Positions 1 through 10,169 of a stretch of 64,000 nucleotides of DNA are shown here, one piece after another. Under the pieces are notes generated by a model. It searched no databases. It was not told the DNA's origin and was given only the letters and a program-made list of their open reading frames with translations. A program made the translations under genes and the position numbers. Source of the stretch: Stenocarpella maydis. Its lineage: Eukaryota > Ascomycota > Sordariomycetes > Diaporthales > Diaporthaceae. The DNA lies in assembly GCA_002270565.1 (NCBI GenBank), contig NQMI01000116.1:1-64000 (forward strand), read 5' to 3'. Each line of letters starts with the position of its first letter. The stretch's first letter is position 1.

Positions 1-2091
1 TGCCTGCATTGGCTCAGGCCCCGTGCCCGTCTCTCTCTCCATCTCAGCCTCCCTCTCCTCCGTCTCTTGTCGGTGCATCTACTTGATCCTGATGTGTGCC
101 ATCGGATACCCCTTGAGCTCCACCCCCTAGCTTCTGGCTAGTGCGGCCGGCAGCCTGGTCTGGTATCGCTCGTGGCCTCTGGGTTCCGATGTGACGCCAA
201 CGAGATTGACATCACACCTGGGGGTTGCCCTCAACACAATGCCCCATCTACCCAGCCGTGTACAAATAATATACCCAGTACGTAGCGGGACAGGGGGCTT
301 GGCCAGTCATTCGTTGCCCGGCAGGGATAAGTCGGTCTTCTATAAAAATTTCCCGATTCTGCTACCAGCTCATCGCTGCCTGCCTCGCTTGCCCTCTCAC
401 GCTCCAACTACTGGCCCAGCGGGTCCTCAGTGATCTTAAGTATCGGTCCTCACCTCACCCGGCCTTCTTCTGCTTCACCTTGGCCTCTTGTTCATTCCTA
501 TCTGGCCCTCTTCCATGGTTCAATATCCCCTTCTGTTCCTCTGCTCTGTTTTGTCCCGTCCTCACCTGGCCCGTCACTGACCAGACCACCTGGCTCCTGC
601 TTCCATCTTGCTGCTCCTGCCTAGTCCACATCGCCGGCCGACGCTAACAACACGACGGACGCCTTGAGTGAGTACTTGGCCTAGTCTTCTCCGTGCCGTC
701 TCATCCCAAACTCTAAACCTCTGTCAGGCTTATAATTCAACGGCTCCCGGACGTATTGAGTGAGCCCTTGTCTTCACATCACAATTACTGCCACTCAACG
801 GCATCGGCCAGCCGCATGTCGATTCCTGCGCAGCCTTGCTCCTGCGTCCTGACTGCGCGTGTCGACTCAACCTCAACAGCTGACAACATCGACCTGCAGT
901 TGAGTTTGTGATATCATGCATCATCGTATCCATTTTTTTTTGGGGGTTTGATTTTATTTAGATTTAATGCTTTGAGCTCTTGCCGCTTCCACTGTGGTCC
1001 CACGCCCCTGCTCGTCGCCTTGGAACTGCTGCGGGAAATCGTGCATCTCCTCCCTTCCGGCTCGATATGTTGATAGAGCACAAACCCTGGTTGCTCACAC
1101 TTCTCAAGTTCATACGCCACGAGGTTCTCACACACGTCCTATGGAGGTCAGTCCCTGCAAGCACTCTGGGTATTTTGTGGGGCCAGGGTCCATCATCACA
1201 ACTTGCGCCTGGGCCTGCCCTCGCCTCAGCTCCGCTCTTGACGTGCCGCCCGTCACGAAGCCTCTTGGGCTAAAGACTCGTTGCCTGTCACATGGCTGGA
1301 TGCAGCATCGGTCCAGGCTGGGTTGCGAGGGTGGCCTAGGAAGAGAGGCCGTTGAGGCTCCGGAGCTCCAGAGCTCCCCCCCCGGGGCCACTTTACAAAG
1401 GCTACTACTACCAGTCTGAGTTGGGCATAGCCAAGTCTGTGCGAGTACCGGGCGCTACTGTATTCTCACCTCACCAGCATCCATCCATCCTGTCGATTTG
1501 ATTTCCCATACGCACTGCATGCGTCTGCCCGATCTGCGCGACTTGCATGCCCACACAAGGCAAGGCGCACCCAATCCAAATCGACCAAGCCCCCTTCCAA
1601 TCCTCACAGGGGCCCATGCCTAAATCCGTCTCGCCTTACGCGCCGCGCCCTACTGCGAGGCTTTGCCCTTCCATCTCTCATCCTCGTCCACCAAGCCAGC
1701 CAGCCAGCCAGCCAGCCCCCTTGCCCTGCCGTGCGCCTCAGCGTGCTCAGCCTTGACCCTTCATCTGGACTGGACCATCTGCATTCCACCTTCATCCTGC
1801 ACCTTGGGACACGTATGCCTAGCATGTGCTGGGCGCCCTCGCACCCCGTCCACCCCAAATCCTTACTGTCCCAATCATAAAATAACTGTCTCTTTTCAAC
1901 CGTCCTTCTCACGCACAGCCACTGATGACATAGTGGCCACCGCTCCCCTTTCCCTCCCGGCCCTGCAGCTGCGGGAACTCGACTGGGGCCAAGCCACATT
2001 GCTAACGGCGTCCCAGAAGCACTCACTCTCGCCAGACTCCGCACCGCAACTTGCAGGTCCGGGGGGCGCACGGCGTCCGTCCGTGGTCGAC
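1..2091 (+). other. Gene-free leader/promoter of the LaeA-like gene
   Basis: No convincing gene is seen here. The stretch is strongly pyrimidine-rich on the + strand (many CCT/CTC/TCC runs). It also has donor-like words, for example GTGAGTACTT near 668, and CAG acceptors, which would suit a long spliced 5' leader for the methyltransferase that starts at 2092. An AGCC tetranucleotide run lies at about 1694-1717. The methyltransferase frame stays open upstream to 1663, but that extension is low-complexity Ser/Pro/Ala/Leu and looks like translated leader rather than protein. Confidence 0.5.
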
Positions 2092-3178
2092 ATGGCAACT
2101 AATGGCTACACGAACGGCCTGTCACAGCAAACAGCAAACTCTGATGTGCCTGGGAGGGGCTCCTTCAAAGAAAATGGGCGTGAATATCAGGCATGGCGTC
2201 GCGGCAAGTATCTCTGGCCCATCGACGAGACCGAACTGGACCGGCTGGACGCCATGCACAAGTGCATCCTGGTCGCACGGGCCTATGACCTGTACAGCCC
2301 TCGTATCGAATTACCAGAGATATCCACTCTGAAAATATTGGACCTCGGGTGCGGTACCGGGATGTGGGCTCTCGACATGGCAAAGAGATTGTACAAAGTG
2401 TCAGAAGTCCACGGCGTTGACTTGTCAACGGATATGCAGGCACGGGAGATCTACCCGAACAACGATTTCAGGGCCATGGATATCGAGGAGCCATGGGATC
2501 ACTTACTCGAGCAGGATTTCTACCATCTGATCCACGCAAGCATGCTTGCTGGGAGCATACAGTTTGATTCATGGCCACAAATCTACCGCGAAGTTTTCCG
2601 GTAGGGCACCTCTTACTACGGAGATTCGGAAGCCTAACTAACAACCTAAAGGCACCTGATCCCTGGCGACGGCTGGTTTGAGCAGGTCGAAGTTGACTGG
2701 TACCCTTGCAATGATGACGGGCCCGTCTCAGACCATCTCATGTATTGGGCCGACGAGTTGCACACTGCAATGGACATAATGAAACGGCCCCTGCGGGTCG
2801 ACCCCGACAGGACCCAGCGGATGCTCACAGATGCCGGGCTTGTCGATATCAAGCAGGAGGTTATCCGCCTGCCTGTCAACGGGGGCGGTGTTGAACCGTT
2901 CGAGATCGATGTCGGCCGGTGGTTCAACCTGAGTCTGCATAAGAGCTTTATGGGTATCAGCACGGCTCCTCTGTACAGAGCCAAGGGCTGGAAATTAGAA
3001 GACATCGAGCGCCTCGAGAGACAAGTCCTCGATGAAATCGCTGAGCGAGGCAATCGCGCATACTGCAAGCTGTAAGTCATGCCAGAAGCTGGCCAGCCAC
3101 CAACCGACTCTCAGCACCTAACCTTTGAGCAGGTACATCTGGACCGCAAGGCGGCCTCCGCACCACGTCCCAAAATGA
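2092..3178 (+). CDS. LaeA-like SAM-dependent methyltransferase
   Basis: Predicted class I methyltransferase of 324 residues encoded by three exons: 2092-2600, 2652-3071 and 3133-3178. Both introns have good donors (GTAGGG, GTAAGT) and AG acceptors, and CTAAC lies before the first acceptor. SAM-binding motif I is ILDLGCGTG at residues 82-90. It is preceded by the family hallmark ENGREYQAWRRGKY and followed by HLIPGDGWFEQVEVDW, and the C-terminus ends in an IWTARRP motif. This order is typical of the LaeA/LlmF/VipC group, nuclear regulators of secondary metabolism and development in filamentous fungi. I infer a regulatory role by family only. It is clearly diverged from canonical LaeA, so it should not be named laeA without a phylogeny. 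The ATG at 2092 was chosen because conserved sequence begins shortly after it; an in-frame start at 1663 would add low-complexity residues. Confidence 0.87.
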
Positions 3179-5370
3179 AGTGCTCGTAACGGTCGCTATT
3201 TGTGGAGCAGTTAATATTTTCGTGCTTTCCAGGGAGCGTCAACAGGACCGAGTTCTTTTGTTATTTCAGTGAGTCAGCCTTCCGGATGGAGAAACAGCAC
3301 ATGTCATCTCGTGGCTGCAACATAGCTTCTGTCCCTGCGTGGGTTCATGGGCCATGCAGCCCACCATGGCCACCGAGGCCGCGGCCGCCGCCAGCCAACA
3401 CACCTATAGCCTCGCAGGGGTAGTGGGGCGAAACAATCAAACAGACCTTCACCAATGATTTGACGCGCGGTTCTATTTGGTTATAAATCCTCGGCGCGGC
3501 AATCGATTCTTGCGCGGCCTTGTGGACTTCGGACGTCAGTAAACCCCCACCGGCAATCTCCAGAACCGGGGATGCTCTGTTTGTCCCGCCGCATAATCTT
3601 ACTTCGGTGTGTAGCATCAGAAGAGACGATGAAGCGGCCGATGAGGGCATCCAAACCTCGCCTGCTATGGGAACCGAATGACTCGATTTTGGACACTCAA
3701 ACCAACAGGTTCCCAGTACAGGGTTCAGCCACCCCCTGTCTCCGCGTTCACTTCTGTCAGAACTGGAGTCGTTGGCGTTACTCCTAGCTTTCACTAAGGA
3801 GTCTTGGCTGCCTCTTTTGATGGGTCGATGTTGACGGGGACGAGCCCCATACATCTCTTCTACTGCTATAGAATGAGCACAGGCGTTTCTGTTGTTGGCA
3901 TTTCGGGCGTGCATTGGATGGACTATAATAGTTTGTCGCAAAGGGCAGGAGGTTTTGGACATGGCTTTCGATCACCAGGTTGTTGTTTTCTTGCTATTCT
4001 CCATTGTTATTTCCGGGATGGACGCTGCAACCGAATCTGGTCTCGTCCTGGGTCACACTCACAGGCTTCCAGTATCCGATTTTGTTGGTTCTACTTCTCA
4101 AACAATTCACCACAGCATTAGCCCGCGCAACCCTTGTTCGTGGGCCTCATATTCGGCCTTGCAAAGTGACAGAGACACGGCGTTCCCCACCGGCGTGTTG
4201 CCGTGTTGCCGCGCTGCCATCCCTCCCCCCTCCTTGGCCATCTCATCTCATGTACATACGCTGATACCAGGACAGCCCCTAGACTCTACGGAAGGACGCT
4301 TGCCTGTTCCGGTAATGTTTTCTGCTCCTCGTAGGAACGGTACCGGACCCTGCGGTTCTAGTCAGAGCAACACAGGGACACGGCCCGAGTCGACCGGCTG
4401 CTCCAACTGCGACAGTCCCGGAGGCACATGCCATCTGGCTGGAGATCTGGCCGATGTTCAGGCCCGCTCGGATGCCCATAGTTCCTGGAGTATTATGTGG
4501 GCGAACGAGCACCACTCGTTGGCAGGCCGAACCACCAACAACATAATGTGAGACATAGTCTCGGCACCAAATCAGGAAGGAGTCGCCAGGAATGAACAGG
4601 CGAGGGCCCGAAAATCCGACCCAAGATTTATTTAGATATCCGTCCGCCAAGATGGCCCGTGAGTCCCATGACGCCGGGTGATGATATGGTCCAACATTCA
4701 ATCCACTCTAGCTCATACACCGAGCACATTCTAGTCAACCAAACTTCTCCTTCGCAATGTTCAGTGAACTGCACGCAGCAGCACGACCCACAGCCACCAC
4801 GCCGATGTGACGGCGCTGCCATGCTCTGCGCGGCCACCTTGTGGCACAGCCTTATAGCTCACCAGCTCCCTTGGCCCGTCTCCTCCCCATCCGAGAAGCT
4901 TGCCTGGTCAGGTGGATACCACGGAGACTGTCTTCCTCAACGAGGGAAAAAGATGTATTCTGTACAAGGACAGACGGGCCCTCGTCACCGCACATCGGCC
5001 AAGCAGCATGTGTCCACGCAGACGCGGACGCAGACGCAGCATATAGGCACGCATGCATGCACTCGGCCATGGAGGCACCTCAGGAAGCATCACATACAGT
5101 ACGTCCATACGAACACACATGTGCCCGTCACGCAGAAGCAGTCGTTGTAGGATGCGTCAACCAACTGCATCTCCGTCATCCACCCAGAGGAGCCCACGTA
5201 TTACCTCTGCTGCAGAGTCGGCCTCGAGCCATGGTCATATGATATCCGGCCGAGGACAACAGCAATATTCACAGTAACGAGGCAAGCGCACTTTGTACAA
5301 CAACCTGCGCCTACACGTTGCTTCTAGGTTCCACTCCCCAACTTCACCGTCCTTGGCCGCCCCTTGTCCT

Positions 5371-5375
<5 letters not shown>

Positions 5376-5428
<53 letters not shown>

Positions 5429-5494
5429 TCATCTACCTCCCTACCTACCTACCTATCTATCTACCTATCTATCTACACACACACACATACACAC
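5376..5494. repeat. Compound microsatellite (CT)n(GT)n(CTAC/CTAT)n(AC)n
   Basis: A CT dinucleotide run of about 43 bases is followed directly by GT repeats. After a short gap come CTAC/CTAT tetranucleotide repeats and then AC repeats. It lies in non-coding DNA. Such compound tracts mutate by slippage; no function is implied. Confidence 0.95.
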
Positions 5495-6819
5495 CAAAGT
5501 CGTCCGCATCAGCCACAGACAAGAGGAAATCGCGACACGCGCTAGGATGCGCCCCTCCCCCCCAAATGCCTGGCACATGATGCAGTGAAAGACTGGCGCG
5601 GAGAGCGGAAGGCCTTCCCTTGAGGACCCCACCATTCCCACAGCCGTGCAGCAGCCTAGACCCCAAAGGGAACACCCACTTCGCACGTGCCACTCAGAAA
5701 CTGGAGAGTGGGAGCAAGTCCCCACTCTGTACGCCTTGTCTGCTGTGTTGACTGCCAGTCTCTGTCTGTCTGCATGTAGCGTATATAGTGTATCTATATA
5801 CTATGTATATACTACGTATATATGTCCCTAGATAGAGCATAGGTACCTTGGACCAACGACGACGACGACGACGTGACGTGACATGCCGTTGTATAGAATG
5901 GTGCAGCAAGGAATACGGGCGACGGCTACACGAGGCTGTCGTGGCCACCGACACAAACATCTAGCCTAGCCTATCCATTATTAGCCCATAGATAGACCAG
6001 ACCTCCCCAGCTCCCCAAACAGTCAACAAACTTCCTCGTCAGCTGACCCTCTGCTTTTTTGCAGATTCAGGTTGACCACATCAATTCCTCGGCCCCCTGA
6101 CCACCAAAACCCATGTGACCAGTAGTAGTATTGCTCATTCTTTCTCTGAATATATCGGGCTGGGTTTTTTCCGCCGCAAGGGACTTCTTGACCGACATGT
6201 CGGGCGTCACTTGGTCTTCCTGAGACTGAAACAAAACACCCTTGTCTTCCCATTTGAAATGTCAGAAAAGCCCGGAGCCCAATAAACATAACCTACTGAT
6301 CCGCCATCATACAATCCCAATCCCGTATTCCGGCCCATCTCGCTTGTCCTTGTGACCACCTCAGGCGGGCCCGCCAATACTCGAGTCCGCTTTGATCGAC
6401 GCCTCAAGAACTTTACATACAGACCGCCCGCAGCAAGGGCACCGCCGCTATGCGTCAGCGTTTGTCTCCTGGCCGCCCACGCACGTACTGGCTTAACCTG
6501 TGGGACGGGCCGTGCTTGTCGGGGTCGCACCGTATTGGCCTGCTCAGCCTCTCGCTATCTTGATGATTTATCACGGTCGACCGACCTCCTGAACGAGCAG
6601 TGAGCATGTCCATCCTCACATGCTCGTGCAGACTCCTCAACGCCTTACTCTTCTGCCTCAATTTTCGTCACGTCTTTCCCCCGCCTCCGTTGACATGCGC
6701 CCTGTCTCTTGAATCTGTGCAACTTCTCAAACGCCCCCAGGGCACGACAGCGAAACAAACGCGAGGCTTGCGCATCCAGCTGCGCGGTATTATTCCCACG
6801 CCGTATTGTTTTGAATGCC

Positions 6820-6900
6820 GAGATCCACACCGGGAAACCACAGGGCACACCGGTATATCATTCGTGCCATGGCGAATTCGGGTATCCATCACACATCGCA
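6820..6900 (+). repeat. Copy 1 of a degenerate dispersed repeat
   Basis: Positions 6845-6863 match 14574-14592 exactly over 19 bases (core ACCGGTATATCATTC). The similarity continues on both sides, with ATGC-GAGAT upstream and GCGAAT plus GTATC downstream. The two copies are in the same orientation and 7.7 kb apart. Neither carries a gene. It could be a fragment of an old transposon or a conserved non-coding element. Confidence 0.5.
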
Positions 6901-7023
6901 ATTCGCATAGCCACACATCCAGGGGTGAGGTGGGATTGGGTGTCATGGATGGTTTTGCATTGGCGTATAGTGTTTTTGTCGCCTGCGGCCGTTGTCTTGG
7001 ACCCTGCCCGCCTCACATCATCG

Positions 7024-7542
7024 TCACAACCCACCAGGCATCATATCCTTCTTATGTTCTTGGGCAGATAAGAAGTCGAACTCTGTGGCCGTCCCGTACG
7101 ACTGCGTGGCCGGAGAGGCCATGTGCTTCTCATTGTGCGGCCTGCTCCGGCTCTGGGTCCTCTGTCGCCTCCGCTTGGCGGACAACACGTCCGAGTCCCC
7201 AGACGAACGAGATCGGGATGGGCTCCGGCTCCGCCTGTGGTTCTCGGGCTGGAGCGTGATCACCGTAATAAGCGCCGACGACGAGACATCCCTCGTGCCG
7301 TGAGAGTTTGTGCGAGAGGCGATAGCTAGCCTCGAAGGGGACCGGTGACGGCACCGGCCGCGCAGTGTCGACTCTGCAGATGGGTTGTGCTGGGGCCTGC
7401 TGAACGTGACATGAACGGGGTCCTTACGCCGCTTCCTCCCCCGGACTTCTGGTTCTTGAGCAGTCAATCCACTTGAGGCGTGCTGCTTGTGACTGCTGAA
7501 GAAGTCGGTGTTCGTTGCAAAAGCCTGTCGCTCCATGGTCAT
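7024..7542 (-). CDS. Possible small RS-rich basic protein, function unknown
   Basis: An open frame of 172 residues that I do not recognise as a named family. The N-terminus (MTMERQAFATNTDFFSSHKQ) and C-terminus (TATEFDFLSAQEHKK) look protein-like. The middle is basic and rich in Arg/Ser dipeptides (SRSPSRSRSSGDS, KRRRQRTQSRSR), with a KRRK cluster near residue 38. That composition is common in nuclear or RNA-associated proteins, but no folded domain is visible. It sits alone in gene-poor DNA, 1.1 kb downstream of AIM41 on the same strand. An intron in the middle is possible but none is compelling. The start could be Met1 or Met3. It may be spurious. Confidence 0.42.
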   Translation of the reverse strand: MTMERQAFATNTDFFSSHKQHASSGLTAQEPEVRGRKRRKDPVHVTFSRPQHNPSAESTLRGRCRHRSPSRLAIASRTNSHGTRDVSSSALITVITLQPENHRRSRSPSRSRSSGDSDVLSAKRRRQRTQSRSRPHNEKHMASPATQSYGTATEFDFLSAQEHKKDMMPGGL

Positions 7543-8678
7543 ACCTTGTCCCCAGAGTCACAAGACAGGTTGAGACAGGGTGTGTCCCAAAGCACAGGAG
7601 CTCTCGAACTTGTACCTCGTGTTTATGTGGGAGAAATGATATCTGGCGCCGTCAAGCACCTTGGGGGGGGGGTCTTATGTTCGAGGGTGCAATGGGCGAG
7701 GACAGTGGGGTTGGGACTACAGGTTCGGAGTAGGGGCGAGTTGGGCTGTCGGGTCGCACAAGGAACTGCAGCGTCCCGTCCCAAGTGTGAAGAAGTGGGA
7801 CCATGTCAGCCCACGGGGAAGAAAATGAGAGTGAGGACCCCGCGCTGCTCATTTAAATGCTGTTCCTGTAGCAGCTCTAGTGCTGGCAGACATCACAGGT
7901 GAGGGCAACAACCGAACCATCACACTGTTGGTGCTCCATGTCAACCTTGCCGTCACTTGGCCGGGAACGAACAACGATCAGGGCATGCCCAGCCGATCAG
8001 AGCTGAGCTTGGCCCCGCAGATCGCTTTGGCGCACGTCAACTTCCAGGCCGGCGCATGACCGGCGAACCGGCGTGAGGCCCGTTGGATCTTGAACTCCAC
8101 GAATGTGCCTCAAATACGGGTGCATCGACGATCCAGGCCAACCTAATCAGGAGAAGAGCCGTCAGGAGGGCGTGGGCGTCGCCGGTCCACCATGGATACT
8201 TGGTTACTGCCCACGAGGGGCAGCCTATCATCCTCATCCGCGGGCGGACTTGCAGCTGCATCCTGATCAGGATTTACCGACTCGGACAAACATGTCCTAC
8301 AGCGCACACGTGCCTGCAGTGATGACGTCGGGAACAATGCAAGTTTGGCGGCAGTCGTTTCCGCCGTTTCCCGAGGCCGTACCTTGAGCAGCCGGACCAC
8401 CCACTGTCACCTCGGCCTAATCCTCCGGGTCCGAGATGCGCCTATGTAGCCGCTCTGGTCCCAAGGCGCACGCACCCCGCGGTGTCATACGGTCTGTGTA
8501 GTTGAAAGGGGAGAAATCCCTGGCGCTGCGATTCTCATAACCAATCTATGCTCGGGTGATCTCATACAGATAGATGATCGTACAGACGGTTGTAGATTAA
8601 CCCGGACCGCCAGTCTCGAGCAATCAAGCATCAGCCCTCGGTCCCGTGGGCCGCCTGTTGTCTTGTCTGCTGCGAGCT
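7543..8678. other. Intergenic, no gene seen
   Basis: Spacer between the possible RS-rich ORF and the end of AIM41. It contains a G run near 7663-7671. No other gene or notable structure was seen. Confidence 0.5.
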
Positions 8679-9293
8679 TCACTTGGACAACTCCTTGGCG
8701 ATTTTCGCGATCTCGGACCGGTCGGCTTCCTTGCCCTCGAGCGGACCATCCTTGGCCATCAGACGCTTGAAGAGCTCGCCGGATATCCTCTTCTCGTCTA
8801 CGCCCTCAACCTTGATCTCGGAGACGGCCTTCTCCACGATGGCCCGGATCTCGTCCTTGCCCAGGGTCTGCACCCCGCTGTCCGCAATGTACTCGTCAAT
8901 TATCTTGACCTGAGCCTCCTCTTTCGCGATGAGGTCGTCCCTCCCGGCTGCCCGAGCCTCCTCCGCGGCCTCCTGGTTCGCACGGGCCGTCCTCCTGAGA
9001 AGCTGGACGAGCTGGACGTCGGTCCTGATCGGGAAGGATGTCTTGGCTGCGTTGTTTGTTGCGGACAGGACGGTCCTCAGGACCGACAGTCGGGCTGTGT
9101 CCTTGGCCCTCATTGCGGTCTTGAGGTCCGTCTTAATTTTCGCCAGGAGCGGCGGTGAAGGAGGGGCATCTGAGGAGTACTGCCGACACGCTTGTAGGCA
9201 TATGGGGCCACTGGCGTCTATCCTGGCAGTTGGCTGTCCAAACTGTGAGGATGCAAGCCTGCGAATGGCTCGACTCGAAAAGCTGCTGGCCAT
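8679..9293 (-). CDS. AIM41: AIM41, GatB/YqeY-domain mitochondrial protein
   Basis: Single-exon gene of 204 residues. The first ~40 residues are Ser/Arg-rich with almost no acidic residues, as in a mitochondrial presequence. From about residue 45 to the end runs a YqeY domain: LLAKIKTDLKTAMRAKD, then ARLSVLRTVLSATNNAAK, then EEAQVKIIDEYIADSG, then IKVEGVDEKRISGELFK. YqeY domains resemble the tRNA-binding tail of the GatB amidotransferase subunit. Budding-yeast Aim41 is mitochondrial, with a poorly defined role in organelle maintenance. The length and order fit the family, and no intron is needed. It lies between two methyltransferase genes with no evident link to either. Confidence 0.93.
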   Translation of the reverse strand: MASSFSSRAIRRLASSQFGQPTARIDASGPICLQACRQYSSDAPPSPPLLAKIKTDLKTAMRAKDTARLSVLRTVLSATNNAAKTSFPIRTDVQLVQLLRRTARANQEAAEEARAAGRDDLIAKEEAQVKIIDEYIADSGVQTLGKDEIRAIVEKAVSEIKVEGVDEKRISGELFKRLMAKDGPLEGKEADRSEIAKIAKELSK

Positions 9294-10169
9294 GACTGCT
9301 GGGCCGGAGGCACTCGATGGGCGGTCTTAAGAGCTGTTGAGGTCGGATTGATGTATTGTCATTGATTCGAAACCGGGTCCACCGGTTCAAAGGTGATTTT
9401 CTATCCCGAGTTGTTGGATGATGGGGTGACAAGGTTGGTCAGTCGCGAATCGGTCATGGAGAAAATCCGAGCCCTCTGCTGGAGCTTGGAGTAGTGTAGA
9501 ACTCTGGCCGCCCCTCTGTCCCCGCCCGCTGAGCTCCAGTATTCATTCTAGTGTAGGCACCCTTGCACCCACGTGGTGCTCGAGGTACACTACATACTGA
9601 ACGGTACTGCACTCTTCCCTCAGCCCTGGCGGCTTAGGAAGTACACTTCTCAGGGGTTTGGTGGTAGACTATACCTTGTGGCACCCGCCTTGGAAATATA
9701 CTCAGGCATCCGATGGCGGGGGTTAGCCTCCATCTTGCCAGATTTGTTGATGTCCATCATACGGCTGTGCATTGGCTCCATCCGGCGAGTGCGTGGTCGG
9801 GCTTTGGGTTTTGGGCGAGAGGGTAAGGCTTAGGAGGGCAGGAGGAAGCTCGTTGTCGGTCGTCTCCTCTCTACGGAGTACTATGTATGTATGTACCTTA
9901 CCAACTCCGAGATGTGCCCTTCTCCGGCTGCGACGCCCACTCATCATCCCAGCCAAGCAAGTCTCCGGCTCCCGTTGTGGAGACACGTCCTAAGTTTCAG
10001 GCCCGCCTAATCCAGTTGTTGTTCATCAATCACCAGACAACCGTCTCTCCGTCCGGCAAAGTGGACGCCTGCGGCAATCAGTGCTCCGGGCCTGTCCGGT
10101 TGCTATCTTTTCTTCTGGCCAATACACACGTGTCTGCCAATACCACCCAGTATCAGCCAGTCTTCATCG
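9294..10169. other. Intergenic, AIM41 promoter side
   Basis: Nothing coding is supported. The nonamer TACGGAGTA lies at 9872-9880, followed by ATGTATGTATGTACC. The same nonamer, on either strand, recurs at 34967, 56763 and 63120. Confidence 0.5.

Larger units (their letters stand above)
3179..7023. other. Gene-poor spacer with microsatellites
   Basis: No gene can be supported over about 3.8 kb. The longest open frames (3345-3962 minus, 3892-4551 plus) have no recognisable motif and unbiased composition. The stretch holds the compound CT/GT/TACC/ACAC microsatellite at 5376-5494, an ACG run near 5856-5873, and one member of a degenerate dispersed repeat at about 6820-6900. Confidence 0.6.

Noticed and set aside
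3345..3962. 205-residue minus-strand open frame
   Set aside because: No recognisable domain, overlapping frames on the other strand are equally open, and it ends in a Gly/His repeat.
3892..4551. 219-residue plus-strand open frame with a hydrophobic start
   Set aside because: The hydrophobic stretch is short and the rest is arbitrary Ser/Pro/Thr sequence; no family features.
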